Shown: positions 1-16,769, numbered from the stretch's first letter. The stretch is 28,534 bases of DNA from Silene noctiflora (GCA_009801015.1 VHZZ01000822.1:143717-172250); one strand, 5' to 3'. Notes: generated from the letters alone by a model not told the origin. Made by a program: numbers and translations.

Positions 1-2
1 AT

Positions 3-1640
3 CAAAACTACTCAAAACTCTTCACTTTCTTAGCTCTTTCACCTTCAGGAGACCCTAACTATGCTCGTCTCATACTTTCCTCTCTTCGTACACCAAACTC
101 CTACTACTGGAACACCATGGTTCGATCCTACTGCGACTCATCTGACCCATTTCAGTCCATCTCTCTATTCCTCGCAATGCACCTTCAGGAACCGCATCGA
201 ATCGTGCCGAAACCCGATAATTTTACTTATCCATTTGTTTTGAAGGCTTGCGGCAAGTTGAAGGATGCCCAGATGGGGAAACAAGTTCATGGTTTGGTTT
301 TGAAGGTGGGTTTTATGTGTGATAAGTANGTGTGGAATTCTCTGATACATATGTATGGGAAATGTGGGGTTTTAGGGGATGCACGGAAGATGTTTGATGA
401 AATGTCTGAGAGAGATGTTGTTTCTTGGACGTCTTTGATTGATGGGTATGTTGATAATGGGATGTGTGTTGAGGNGATTGGGTTGTTTGATGAGATGGTG
501 GAGAGTGGAGTGGTGCCTAATGATGCGACGGTTGTGGCGGTTTTGAGGGCTTGTGCTGAGACGGGTGCGTTGGAAATGGGGAGGAGGGTTCATGGCATTG
601 TTGAAGAGTTAGGGATTGGTGATAGGGTTAATGTTAGTACTGGTCTGATTGATATGTATTGTAAGTGTGGTAGTATTGATAGTGCGAGGGAAGTTTTCGA
701 CATGATTGGTGACAAGGNTGTGTGTTCCTGGACTGCCATGATTCATGGTCTTGCTAGTCACGGTATGAGTAAAGAGGCCGTCGGGTTTTTTGATGAAATG
801 GTGAATACTGGTGTAAATCNTGATGAACAGACCATGACAGCGGTTCTTGCAGCGTGTAGGAATGCAAGCTGGACGACTGAAGGTTGCTTGTACTTGAAGG
901 AGATGAGAAAGATATATGGAATAAGGCCTAATCTTCAACATTATGGATGTATTGTTGACCTTTATGCGCGGTCAGGGCAGTTGGAAGAGGCTGAGGATTT
1001 CATCCGGAAGATGCCCATTATGCCGGATGCAGTTCTTTGGAGAACACTTATATGGGCTTGTAAGATTCATGGAGACTGCAACCGAGCAGAGCGTTTGATT
1101 AAGGAGCTAAACTTAGATTTTGATGACGTTAGTAATTTTGTATTTATCAGTAACATCTATGCCTCTTCTGGTAAATGGCATGATAAGGCNGTTTTGAGGG
1201 AGACAATGAGTAAACAAGGGCTTTCGAAACCACCTGGTTCAAGCAAGATTGAAGTTGATTGCCGTGTTCATGAGTTCACTGCAGGAGATTCGAATCACAC
1301 TGAAGCACATAATATNTTCAAAAAGTTGGAGGAGATGGATGAGAGGTTGAGAGAAGAAGGGTACAAGCCCGAAGTTTCGGAGGTGTTACTTGAAATAGAC
1401 GATGAGGAGAAAGCTTTTCAATTGCTTCATCACAGCGAGAAGCTTGCNGTTGCTTTCGGATTGATAAAGACTGAACCGGGATCAGAAATTAGGATTGTCA
1501 AGAATCTGAGATCTTGTGGAGACTGTCATACTTTCATGAAATTGGTTTCTAGAATCTATGGAAGGGAGATAGTGGTGAGGGATCGTATTCGTTTCCACCA
1601 TTTTAAGAACGGAGATTGCTCTTGTGGAGATTACTGGTGA
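3..1640 (+). CDS. PPR-DYW RNA editing factor, 5' partial
   Basis: A PLS-class pentatricopeptide repeat protein ending in a DYW deaminase domain. Such proteins bind organellar transcripts sequence-specifically and direct C-to-U editing. The first ATG in this frame is at 117, but the frame stays open to the window edge, and residues before that ATG (NYARLIL, YYWNTM) are typical PPR sequence. The true start therefore lies upstream, and 545 residues are visible. Tandem PPR motifs with [14 protein letters not shown] and DMYCKCG signatures fill roughly residues 20-390, followed by E/E+ motifs. The DYW domain shows the zinc-binding HSE (477-479) and CGDCH (505-509), and the protein ends in CGDYW. 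All key deaminase positions are intact. No intron is seen, as is usual in this family. Seven ambiguous bases (N) fall in the frame without breaking it. The exact orthologue is not identified. Confidence 0.93.
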   Translation, partial: QNYSKLFTFLALSPSGDPNYARLILSSLRTPNSYYWNTMVRSYCDSSDPFQSISLFLAMHLQEPHRIVPKPDNFTYPFVLKACGKLKDAQMGKQVHGLVLKVGFMCDKXVWNSLIHMYGKCGVLGDARKMFDEMSERDVVSWTSLIDGYVDNGMCVEXIGLFDEMVESGVVPNDATVVAVLRACAETGALEMGRRVHGIVEELGIGDRVNVSTGLIDMYCKCGSIDSAREVFDMIGDKXVCSWTAMIHGLASHGMSKEAVGFFDEMVNTGVNXDEQTMTAVLAACRNASWTTEGCLYLKEMRKIYGIRPNLQHYGCIVDLYARSGQLEEAEDFIRKMPIMPDAVLWRTLIWACKIHGDCNRAERLIKELNLDFDDVSNFVFISNIYASSGKWHDKXVLRETMSKQGLSKPPGSSKIEVDCRVHEFTAGDSNHTEAHNXFKKLEEMDERLREEGYKPEVSEVLLEIDDEEKAFQLLHHSEKLXVAFGLIKTEPGSEIRIVKNLRSCGDCHTFMKLVSRIYGREIVVRDRIRFHHFKNGDCSCGDYW

Positions 1641-2094
1641 GATGGTAGGTATTACAAGTGAGACCAAATTGTGTTTTGTCAATGCTATGATGGATCTTTT
1701 AGTTTATCAAAGTAGAAGTTGTAGTCAATTTGGTGCATTGTTTTGAAAATGTTTCAGAGCAGATTTGGTTGCCCCATATATACATACATATACCAACATC
1801 AGATGTGGTGTTATTTTAACAGTAATGGACTCCATGGAAGTCATCATGAAAGCTGAATTCCCAGTTTAACCATCAGATGATAGATGATCAGGCGTCTGCA
1901 ACCTTGATCATCTTGTGCTTAGAAGACTCGAAATTGTGTCTGTTTATCTCTACCTTAGTACGTACTAGTCGCTTTTACACTAAAATTTACACTTTTACTA
2001 GTTCAAGTGTTCAACGAATGTTTTTCTCTTGGTTTTCACTAAGCTCCCAATCCTGATGAATGTAGAATTGTTTAACTTTGCAAGTTATTTTTTC

Positions 2095-2860
2095 CTTTCC
2101 GGTCAGCCACTCCCACACGAAAAAGCTTTCCCCACAACTCTTGAGTCGACTTCTTTGACCCCTTTTTTATTTAGGCTGAGCTTACGCTGATATCCTTGCA
2201 ACACCTAAGTAGGGTCTTGGGCTGGAAGCATTCCCACCATCTTCGATCCTAACCTGCTAGCGAGATTAGCTATTTATCTTATAATAAGATTCAAATCTAG
2301 CCCCCTTCCCCCTTGTCCAAGAAAAAGCAGCTCACACTCCTTCTTTCTTATCTTTTTTCTTCTTTTAGTCAGTCAAGCAAGCAGGGAAAGCAATTTAAAT
2401 TTCCAAAAATCTTGAATATTCTAATTCTAAGCCGAGCGAAAGCAGGAGTTTTTCCTCAGTTGAGTCGGAACCAATATTGACATAAAATCATACGATTTTA
2501 CCTCTTATTTTAGGAAGCTCATAAACTCATAGAATCGTTTCGAGGTTGAGTACTTCCTTTAGTAGGATTGGGTTCCAAAAGAAAAACTCTGACAATCAGA
2601 TAGGGAACCCATTTTTCCTTCATCAACAATGGGTTTCATTTTATTTATGAGCAAAAGTATGCCTTTGGGGAGGCAAGCACACAATTGCCAGATGGGCTGT
2701 TAAAACAAAAAAGGTACCATGGCTTTAAATAAAAGGCCCCTTATAATGTACTTTTTTCTAATGAATTAATCCTCTTTCTAAAGAGAAAGTGCGACTTACC
2801 CTCCCTTGGGTCGATAGAGTTCCAGGGCACATCGCCCACACCTAATACCTTTTAGTCTGA
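2095..2860. other. Possible organelle-derived (NUMT-like) segment
   Basis: This stretch is richer in G+C and less repetitive than the DNA around it. It is full of short purine and pyrimidine clusters, such as caagcaagcagggaaagc and gagcgaaagcaggag, of the kind common in plant mitochondrial intergenic DNA. It has no open frame, no transposon-like termini and no splice-like structure. The assignment rests on texture only, and the borders are approximate. Confidence 0.3.
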
Positions 2861-2886
2861 GATTTTCTAGCTCTCAGCGTTGGCAT

Positions 2887-2936
2887 CAATTCAGTAAACA
2901 TCCATTCAGTAAACATCCATTCAGTTAACATCTCTT
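2887..2936. repeat. Short tandem repeat, 15-bp unit, three copies
   Basis: Three adjacent copies of a unit close to attcagtaaacatcc are visible, the last with one change (agttaacatc). No function is suggested. Confidence 0.85.
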
Positions 2937-3148
2937 AAATTTATAAAAACACAACAGAACACAAAACAATGCTGGTGACGATTTGAGAATAAGAACTGTC
3001 AAACTCAACTTTCAGAAGTTGCAAGGTTGTTTGACCTAATAATTGCAGAACAAAAAAATGACACCCGAAGTTTCTCAAGCATTACCAACTGGATTTACTC
3101 ATCTTCCTTTACTTGTGTTGTCTCGTCTCCTGCTGAGAATCCGTTGTT

Positions 3149-9711
<6,563 letters not shown>

Positions 9712-9750
9712 TGATAAGATGAATTGAGAGAGAGAAAGAGAAATCGAAGA

Positions 9751-9862
9751 TTAGGGTTTAAGGGAGAAATGAGAGCAAGTACTGCAAGAGTGGAAGTTGG
9801 TGATTTGGGGATGATTTTGAGCGGGAAAATGGTGCGATTCCCGCCAGATCAACTGATGGGCC
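9751..9862 (-). promoter_or_regulatory. MCM4 promoter elements: E2F sites, telo-box, site II
   Basis: Upstream of the MCM4 ATG (9711) lie a telo-box (aaaccctaa on the minus strand, 9751-9759), a perfect E2F site TTTCCCGC (minus strand, 9821-9828), a second E2F-like ATTCCCGCC (9837-9845) and a TGGGCC site II core (9857-9862). E2F sites are known to drive S-phase transcription of plant MCM genes, and telo-box plus site II combinations mark genes of dividing cells. The motifs are read directly; their activity is inferred. Confidence 0.75.
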
Positions 9863-9944
9863 GTCTTCACTTGGGCTAAACGTCAAATGACCTATAAGCA
9901 AGTTTTTTTTGTTTTTGGTGTTTGATTGGGTTTTTTTGTATGGG

Positions 9945-10716
9945 TCGTGTTTTTCACATACGGATTTTACTTTTTCACATACGTCTTTTACAATTTTACC
10001 CTTATCATTTTTTTTTTTCATTCAATCACGAAATTGATTTTCCTCTCCCTTCTGTCATCTCCCTCCACCACCAACACCACCTCCGTTCACCACCTTCGAT
10101 CTNTACAATTTTTAATATATATACACTGCCAGGTCCTATCTATGTACATCATTGATGATCTTTAATCCAAATAATTATTTAAACCTGTGTATAACCGTTT
10201 CATTCCCGACGAAAAAAAATTGTGCAAGGAGTTTTAATTGAAATAATTAATGTTGTTCTTGATTCTATGCATACTGATTTGGGGTGCTTATTACTTGCTT
10301 TAATTTCTTATGAGTAATTGATAACTTTTTTGAAGAAAACTTGTGTAAAAGAACATTTAGACCAATTCCCAATTCATTCATGGACAGATTCTCCAATCCA
10401 TTAATGGAGCACTGATTATTTCGCAGTAAGGAGACAACGAAGCCCTTCTCAAATCAATATTCTAATTGAAAATTAATTCTGATAAACAAAAATTGATTAA
10501 ATCAACTTAACCCACAAGGTCATTTATTAACAAAACGATGTAATTAATTGTTCAATATAAGAATTAAAATCCATAATTGAAGAATTTGGGAGAGATTTGA
10601 TTTGGGTTTAGGAGAAACAGAAATTTAAGTCATTTAATTTGGAAAAGGGTAATGTTTGGAAACCTTATGGAAAAATGTATGTGAAAAAATAAAAGTCGTA
10701 TGTGAAAGCGTAATTC
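9945..10716. mobile_element. Fold-back (long inverted repeat) element, non-coding
   Basis: The left end (9945-9990) and the reverse complement of the right end (10671-10713) both carry two spaced copies of ttttcacatacg separated by a T-rich spacer, giving an inverted repeat of about 45-60 bp around a roughly 770-bp unit. The interior is AT-rich and has one ambiguous base (10103). It holds no convincing coding frame. It lies just upstream of the MCM4 promoter. The family and exact borders are undetermined; a non-autonomous DNA transposon is likely. Confidence 0.55.
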
Positions 10717-10846
10717 CGTTTTGTATACTTGGCAAACGGGTTATTGAGATCGGGTTTGAGTCTGTTAGTTTGGGTTGAAATGTTTTTTTGAGACGAGGTA
10801 GCTCGCGAGGAGCAGGAGTTGGAGTTGGAGCTCAGCTCGGTCAAAG

Positions 10847-11197
10847 ATTAGGTGGCACCAAAATGGACACGATACAGACATGTGATACGGCATCCCATGA
10901 AATTTAGGATATGATACACATTTAAATTTAATAAAATATAGCATATTTTATGCATATAAATAACGTACGGAGTATGAATTTATTTTTATAATGTATTTGA
11001 TATTAAATTTAAATAATTGAAGGTACAATTCTCATTTCCCACTAAAGTTCATCTTCTAATCAATCTCTTTTGTCATTTTATTTCTTGTCTAAACTATAAC
11101 ATGTTTAGACGTGTATCCGACGAATATTTGGTGCCCGGGTATCCGACACGGGGTCGAACACGGGACGGCTAGTTAGGAGGAGTGTATGTGCTACCTA
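10847..11197. mobile_element. hAT-like non-autonomous element with 8-bp TSD
   Basis: A 351-bp insertion flanked by an exact 8-bp direct repeat GGTCAAAG (10839-10846 and 11198-11205). Its ends are similar inverted repeats (taggtggcac at left, gtgctaccta at right), offset by two bases at the left. Sub-terminal sequences contain gacacgata and atccgacacggg words. It has no coding capacity. An 8-bp duplication is characteristic of the hAT superfamily. Confidence 0.7.
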
Positions 11198-11881
11198 GGT
11201 CAAAGCTTGGCTCGATAACTTACCGAGTCAAGTCGAGTTAACGCTGACTCGACTAAAAAAAGCTCGCCAGCAGCTCGAAATTGTGTAACCATATCAAATG
11301 ATTTAATTGATTTGCCATATTTTTATAATATAACATCTAAATCCTTTTATTGAAAACATCAAAAGGAAAAATAACAATAACTTCACAGTTATATATAGGC
11401 TCGAGATGAGCCGAAATCGGCTCGAGATCAAGTGAAAGCCCGCGAGTACAGCAATAAGCTCATTTTTTTCGAGCTTGAGTGAACTCAAAATCAACTTGAG
11501 CTCGAATGTTATTTCATAAGTACTTCCCCAATTCAACTTCACTCTACCATATTTCCTTTTTCATCCATTCAACTCCATTCCACCACTTTCCTAAAAAATA
11601 ATGGAAAATGACCCTTTTATCCTTACTATTTTTTTTATATTTATATTACATGTCATTGGTTGTCCCACTTTGTTTAACAACTAACACACACCTTAATACA
11701 TATTTGGGTCAATTAGTAACACTAACCCAACCCAACTAACCTAATCCTTCCCTCCAAATTTCCCTAACCCAACCCACTATACCTAACAAATCCCGTTCAA
11801 ATATTTGTTCCAGAATTTTCCAACCCCAGCCCCCAACTACTCTTCTTCCTTATCTCATTGAATTCCCTCTAAAATATTTAG

Positions 11882-11889
11882 AAACCCTA

Positions 11890-11939
<50 letters not shown>
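11882..11939 (+). promoter_or_regulatory. Telo-box plus long CT tract upstream of 12041-12501
   Basis: AAACCCTAA (11882-11890) is followed by about 23 CT dinucleotides (11893-11939). A telo-box followed by a pyrimidine tract is the usual layout of plant core promoters and 5' leaders. Here it lies inside the mariner-like element, about 100 bp before an ATG. The CT tract is also simply a microsatellite. Confidence 0.45.
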
Positions 11940-11943
<4 letters not shown>

Positions 11944-12040
11944 TCTGTTTTGTTCCTTGTAAGATTTCGTCTATCTTTATCATTTTTGTAAAGTTTTCCT
12001 CAATCTTCACACCTCCTTCACTCTTCTTTCTTAAATATCG

Positions 12041-12501
12041 ATGGCTACTCCACATGCAAACTGTGGCCATAAATGTCTTCAATGTGTTCTTGATTTTATC
12101 GTCTGGGTTCATCAGACGATGATGATGAACAAGACGATTTTGGGCCTGAATCACCTCCTGGGAACATTATTGTTCCAGATTCACTAGATCCAGATGATTT
12201 GGGTACTCAGGTAAAGGAAACTGAGTTCGATGATGGTCATGTGTGCGTTCGTGAGTCCCCTGTAAAGCCTGGTGTCCGTCCTGTTGTTGAAGGTGGTTGT
12301 AGATCTAGTGACCCTGAAACACCATGCATAAAGAAATTAAACGCCTTTATGAAGAGAATGTCTGAAAAGCGACAAAAGTCCTCTGAGACGGCTTACATGG
12401 TTGATGAATCGTTGGAGATTCAATCTTTATCACCAAGCTCTAAGAAATTCCGAGCTTTTCATGGGAGATTCGTTGCAAAACGCCTTAATTTCCCTAAATA
12501 G
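12041..12501 (+). pseudogene. Unrecognised acidic protein gene inside the MLE, probably frameshifted
   Basis: I do not recognise this protein. An ATG at 12041 opens a frame starting MATPHANCGHKCLQC with several cysteines. A second frame, open from 12094 to the stop at 12501, begins SSDDDDEQDDFGPE, continues with acidic and Pro/Ser-rich sequence, and ends in a basic Lys/Arg-rich C-terminus (KKFRAFHGRFVAKRLNFPK). One single-base indel near 12090-12115 would join them into a protein of about 150 residues; a 41-nt intron there would be too short. A telo-box and CT-tract leader lie just upstream. It points opposite to the MLE transposase, so it may be a captured host gene fragment or an extra gene of this MLE lineage. 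Its status as a real gene is uncertain. Confidence 0.45.
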
Positions 12502-12604
12502 TCGGTATATTTCTGAAAACAAATCATTTTACTGTTTTTTTATTGTTCATTATTTTGTTTATGTCTTTCATGTTTTTGTTAATTAATTTATTGGGTAACC
12601 CATT

Positions 12605-13135
12605 GAGATTTGTGGATATGTTGTTGGGAATTTTAACTGCTGTTAGGATTCGTCAACTTACTTTGTATTATGGTTTCGATTTCTTATGGTGTTTTTTTTT
12701 TTATGACTGATCCATTTTATTCATATTTGTGGACATATAGTGTTGGGTTATTTAACTGCTGGTAGGATTTCTATTTGGATTGATTTGAGGATTGTGACTG
12801 TCAATTTATATAATGAAGTTTGTTGTATTATCATGTCGATGTTAATAAAGGATTTGTCATACGGTTTTGTTCATTTCTTATGTTGTTGTTTAGTGAAGTT
12901 AGTTTTATTAGGGTTTTCAATTCTGATGGTGTTGTTTTATTGTTGTTTTCATAATTGTGGACATATAGTGTTGGGTTATTCAACTGTTGATAAGAATTAT
13001 GTTAGGATTTCTGTTTGGATTGAATTGAGGATTTGGACTGTCAATTTATATATTTTATTCTGTTATCATTACTATGTTGGGTTTTGTGTTGAGATTTGTG
13101 GATATATTGTTGGTATTTTTAACTGCTGTTAGGAT
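12605..13135. repeat. Diverged tandem repeats within the MLE
   Basis: Four related segments start near 12607, 12725, 12954 and 13092. Each contains tttgtggayatat...gttggg followed by ttaactg and, in most, taggatt. Two also share 'tttggattga' and 'actgtcaatttatat'. Spacing is irregular, from about 120 to 230 bp. They produce the long frame at 12740-13132, which is low-complexity and not protein-like. Confidence 0.65.
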
Positions 13136-13185
13136 TTAAGTTAGGGTTTCTGGTTATTAATATTCTTATTGTTGTTTTTTTGTTA

Positions 13186-13918
13186 GTGGCCATTAAGTAT
13201 AAGTAGTTAAGCCACCACATGGTCTACCAATGAAAGTGTGTATGTGTTCAACTATTTAAATTGCAGTAATGATGCTCAGTGATCGATGACACTTCCTTAA
13301 TGGTTTGAGAGCTCTGTTAATTGTTACCTTACTCATTACTGTTATTTAATGGAGAGCGTGATGTGCCTTCATTGTGTGTGTGTGTGTAGAAGGCTTTATT
13401 ACTTGACACAACTCAATGATGAGGCCAAAATAGGTTTGAGAGTTGATGTTTTTCTGATGGTAATACTTGAAGTCATATCTTCTTATCTTGTTAGGCCAAA
13501 TAAACCTCAATGAAGGTCATGCATAAACTGAAAGGCTGGTCATATATAGTTGGAATTCAGTTGGGTATTTGGGTTGTGTTGTGGGTAAAATGTTAAGTAG
13601 TTCCATGATGAATTTACCTTAATGGTTTGAGAGCACTTGGTATTTTAGTGGACTTGAATTGAGGAGATATATGGTTAGGTTAATGGTCATTTAGTATGAG
13701 TAGTTAAGCCACCACATGGTCTACCAATGAATAGGTGTGTGTGATGTACCATTTAAATTGCAGTTTGAATGCTCACTGATGACTGTTCCTTAATGGTTTG
13801 AGAGTTCAGTACTGTTATTTAATGGACAACATGGTCTACCTTCATTGTGTGTGTGTAGGAGGCTTTACTACTTTACACAACTCAATGATGAGGCCAAATA
13901 GGCCTGAGAGTTGTTGTC
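13186..13918. repeat. Direct repeat pair of about 250 bp within the MLE
   Basis: Segments 13186-13451 and 13683-13918 are collinear direct repeats. Shared landmarks, in order, are tagttaagccaccacatggt, ctaccaatga, atttaaattgcag, ccttaatggtttgagag, a TG microsatellite, and caactcaatgatgaggcca. Small indels separate the copies, so the duplication is not recent. Confidence 0.8.
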
Positions 13919-14015
13919 TTATTGCATTTTACCGAGATTTGAACTGCACTTTGCATTAATATGAACTAAACTGAACATTGCATAAAGTCATTTCATATTT
14001 TCACCTTACAATACA

Positions 14016-16769
14016 TTACATTCCATTTAACTGAATAACTAAAGCATCAACATTGTATCCAAGTTCATTCATTAGGTACTCTAACCCTTCAGTTTTGCCT
14101 AATCCTTGCATATATTCAATGCATTGTCTAACCAATTTTTCATTGACAAGTAAATTCTTTGGTAGCATACCAATTGCAGCTAGATGGGCTTTCCCCATAT
14201 GCGGGAGTGAAAAATTATTATGACCTTTGCATTTCATTATTTCTACCGTCACTGCATGTAATGATAAGAATATGTTGTTGAGTTTGCTTGGACTGTAATT
14301 CACAAATGCTTCCATACCTTCATTTACTAATTCATCCACTGTTTTTGCTGCCTTCTTTGACTGTAATGCCCCGAAATAACCAAGGTAATTACAATTTAAG
14401 TCTGGTGAGTTAGGAGGCTGAAATACTAACTCAATATGAAATCCATTTGAGTTAGCTGCAGCCATAAATTCAGGATCATTATTCTTGATGTGATGTCTGA
14501 CATTGTCTTGTTGTATGTAAATATGCTTACTTACACCTTCTGGCCACACACTCTTAGTTGCTAGTATAACTTGATGAATTAGACATTCCTTAATTACTTC
14601 TTTTGTGATTGATTCAATTGGTTTTGTCTCTAATGTCCCCTTGGACTATTTCTACTTGCCCTAGCTGCTGGTACTTGACTTGTGAATGGAAACATGCCTA
14701 TTTTGTCATCAAATATTATTTCCCCATCTGCTGAATATATTGGCCTGCTTACTGCACACATGAACATCACTTTTGTGATGTACCTCTTTGACTGTCATGT
14801 TCTATATGACAGCTCCTCCCCCGCCACAATATAAACTTTCTGATTGTCGTATGTGATATAGAACCACTTCTCATTCACATGTATTGTGTTACTCATTTCA
14901 TTGAATATGATTCTAGTGACTGGCTTGTTATTGGGATCAAAGAATTCTTCTAGTACTTGTTTAACAACTAATGACTTGAGTGAATATAGTAGCCTTTGAT
15001 CCTTGTGTAAGTCACTGAGTTTAGGATGTAATGGGTTTGAATGAGGTTTAAATAAACCTACTTTCACCCACTAATGCACTGTCCCAACTGAAATTCCACT
15101 GTTTTTTGCAATCCTCACAATTATACATCGAGCGATTTGATATGATCAATGTTTGGTAAGATCCTTTTCCTATTTTTGTTTCCTATTCTCCCACTCTAAT
15201 TTATCACCTACTAATCTTGTTTTTTTTTGGCAAGTTTCCATATTGTTAGAACACAAATTGGTTGATGATGCCAAGTTTTTTATTTGTCATTTAATTGTTT
15301 GCCTCTTAGTTAATTTGTTTAGAAAAACAAAGCATTCAATGATTAATCCACAAGCTAATCAAGATAACAAGACAATCAAGAAGAAGACAAGTCAAAGATG
15401 CCCTAGCCTAAGAATGAATGTTGTAAACGAGGTAGTTAAACATATCCTCTTTTATGCATAAGTGATTGCAAAACCATGCAACAGTTTCATGAACTGTTGC
15501 ACCACGGTTTCTGGTACTATCATATGGAGAATTTTTCGAAAAAATTCTAAGTGTTCAAAACCTTTCTAAAGTTATATTTCAAAAAGGTTTGAAATTTGAA
15601 GAACAAATTTTCAGAAACTTTCAGCAAAAGGAATACTCTTACATTGCAAATTGGCTCCTCAAAAGTTGTGTTAAAATGCTAAAAATGAGTCTTTTACTTT
15701 TTCTTCTTTTGGCAAAATGTAGAGTTCCCATATTTTATTGAAAATACAATTTGCCTTGAAAAGAAGCAGCCCTCTTGAGCCTTGCAAATCTGATTCTTCT
15801 TTTCTCAAAGTGGAGTTCACTCTTTTATCATTTGGATAATAGAAGAAAAGAGACTATTACACATTACTTTCTTTTAAGGTCTCACGCTATATATAGTCTC
15901 ATCTCTTCTCATTTATTGCTAAGACTTTTAAGAGCATTCATTGTAAAACTTTGTAAATCAGTTTAGCATTTAAGAGCTTTGATCTTCAAGCATTTGCAAA
16001 ACCGTTTTTCTGTTTTCAAAAGTCTTCGTTTGTTTTTCAAAGTTACAAAATCTCCAAGTATCAGTTCGCTTCACTGTTGCATAAGAGTATGTTCAATGAT
16101 CTCGTGTTTAGTCTTTAATTGCGAATCTCCATTATCATTCAAGTGAACCACTGAGATTCAAAAAGACCTGTAAACCTGTGAGATAGAACTTACAAACTCT
16201 TGAAGCNGAGTAGCTTTAAGTTTGAGTTGCAACCGGAGTAGGTTGGCGAGTTATTTGTATTGTAATGGTTTAGTTAAGTTTGAATAAATTTCTAAACAAG
16301 CAATAAAATAACGGTTGGACGTAGGCTCCGGAGTAGGAGCTGAACCAATTTTTTAATTGTTGTCTTGTTTGTTTATTTACTTTTACGTTTTCATATCGTT
16401 GCATTTGTGCTTATCAATCTCATTGTCAGCTCTGTGCAACAGTCATTCATACTGTTGCTTAGATCTGCTGGAACTCTTGAGAACTTACAATCAATTAAGT
16501 CTCTCAAGTAAACCTTACAATCTTACTTGTGTTAATATTTAACCAAGTAATTGAGAACTTTTTTAAAAGGTACACCTAATTCACCCCCCCTCTTAGGTGT
16601 TTATCGTTTCTAACTCTTCACATATATTGGAGATACTTTTATCCTTGACATTAAACCTTGCAACAACTTCTTTGATTGCATTATAAGAAAGTTTGCCATC
16701 ATTGGATTTTTGAAGCAAGTAAATGGTAACTTCAGTTCTGGTTTCCTCTGTCATACACTTGAACACCAT
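14016..16769 (-). pseudogene. Mariner-like transposase pseudogene split by a solo LTR
   Basis: A DD39D transposase of the plant MLE type, which cuts and rejoins element ends. It starts at 16769. The first helix-turn-helix part (VTIYLLQKSNDGKL) runs to 16626, is interrupted by the LTR, and resumes at 15238 as WKLAKK, exactly in frame once one CATAT copy is removed. The second helix (IAKNSGISVGTVH) and the catalytic domain follow. In-frame stops occur after the LTR, in the HTH (VH-stop-WV) and after EELSYRT, with a frameshift near 14640. The first catalytic Asp is Asn (HVNEKWFY), the second is kept (IQQDN), and the third, expected in a LDLGFF context 39 residues on, is Tyr (CNYLGYF). It is therefore dead by several routes. 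The C-terminus ends at 14016 with an ordinary stop. Confidence 0.9.
15244..16620 (+). mobile_element. Solo LTR, 1377 bp, 5-bp TSD CATAT
   Basis: It begins TGTTAGAACAC and ends CTAACTCTTCA, with exact CATAT direct repeats at 15239-15243 and 16621-16625. There is no internal retroelement coding sequence, so it is a solo LTR left by recombination between the two LTRs of a full element. The C-tract cacccccccctct near its 3' end resembles the ends of some plant copia LTRs, but family assignment is tentative. Two perfect hairpins built from GCAACAGT/ACTGTTGC lie near its two ends (15478-15500 and 16436-16458). One ambiguous base is at 16207. Confidence 0.85.

Larger units (their letters stand above)
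1641..3148. other. Spacer between convergent PPR and MCM4 genes
   Basis: The 3' ends of the two genes face each other. I see no protein-coding gene here; the short frame at 3043-3249 overlaps the antisense of the last MCM4 exon and has no recognisable product. The middle part, about 2095-2860, differs in texture from the flanking AT-rich DNA and may be organelle-derived. A short tandem repeat follows it. Confidence 0.7.

Noticed and set aside
609-941. Minus-strand frames under the PPR gene
   Set aside because: They are shadows of the PPR coding frame with no protein-like features.
9926-10165. Plus-strand frames of 77-79 codons
   Set aside because: They fall in the T-rich left arm and interior of the fold-back element and are dominated by Phe, Tyr and Ile.
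12074-12114. Intron joining the two frames of the acidic protein
   Set aside because: GT and AG are present, but 41 nt is below the usable size for plant introns, so a frameshift is more likely.
12740-13132. Open frame of 130 codons on the plus strand
   Set aside because: It is rich in Tyr, Cys, Val and Ile and lies in diverged tandem repeats. There is no domain-like pattern, so it is probably a by-product of T-rich repeats.
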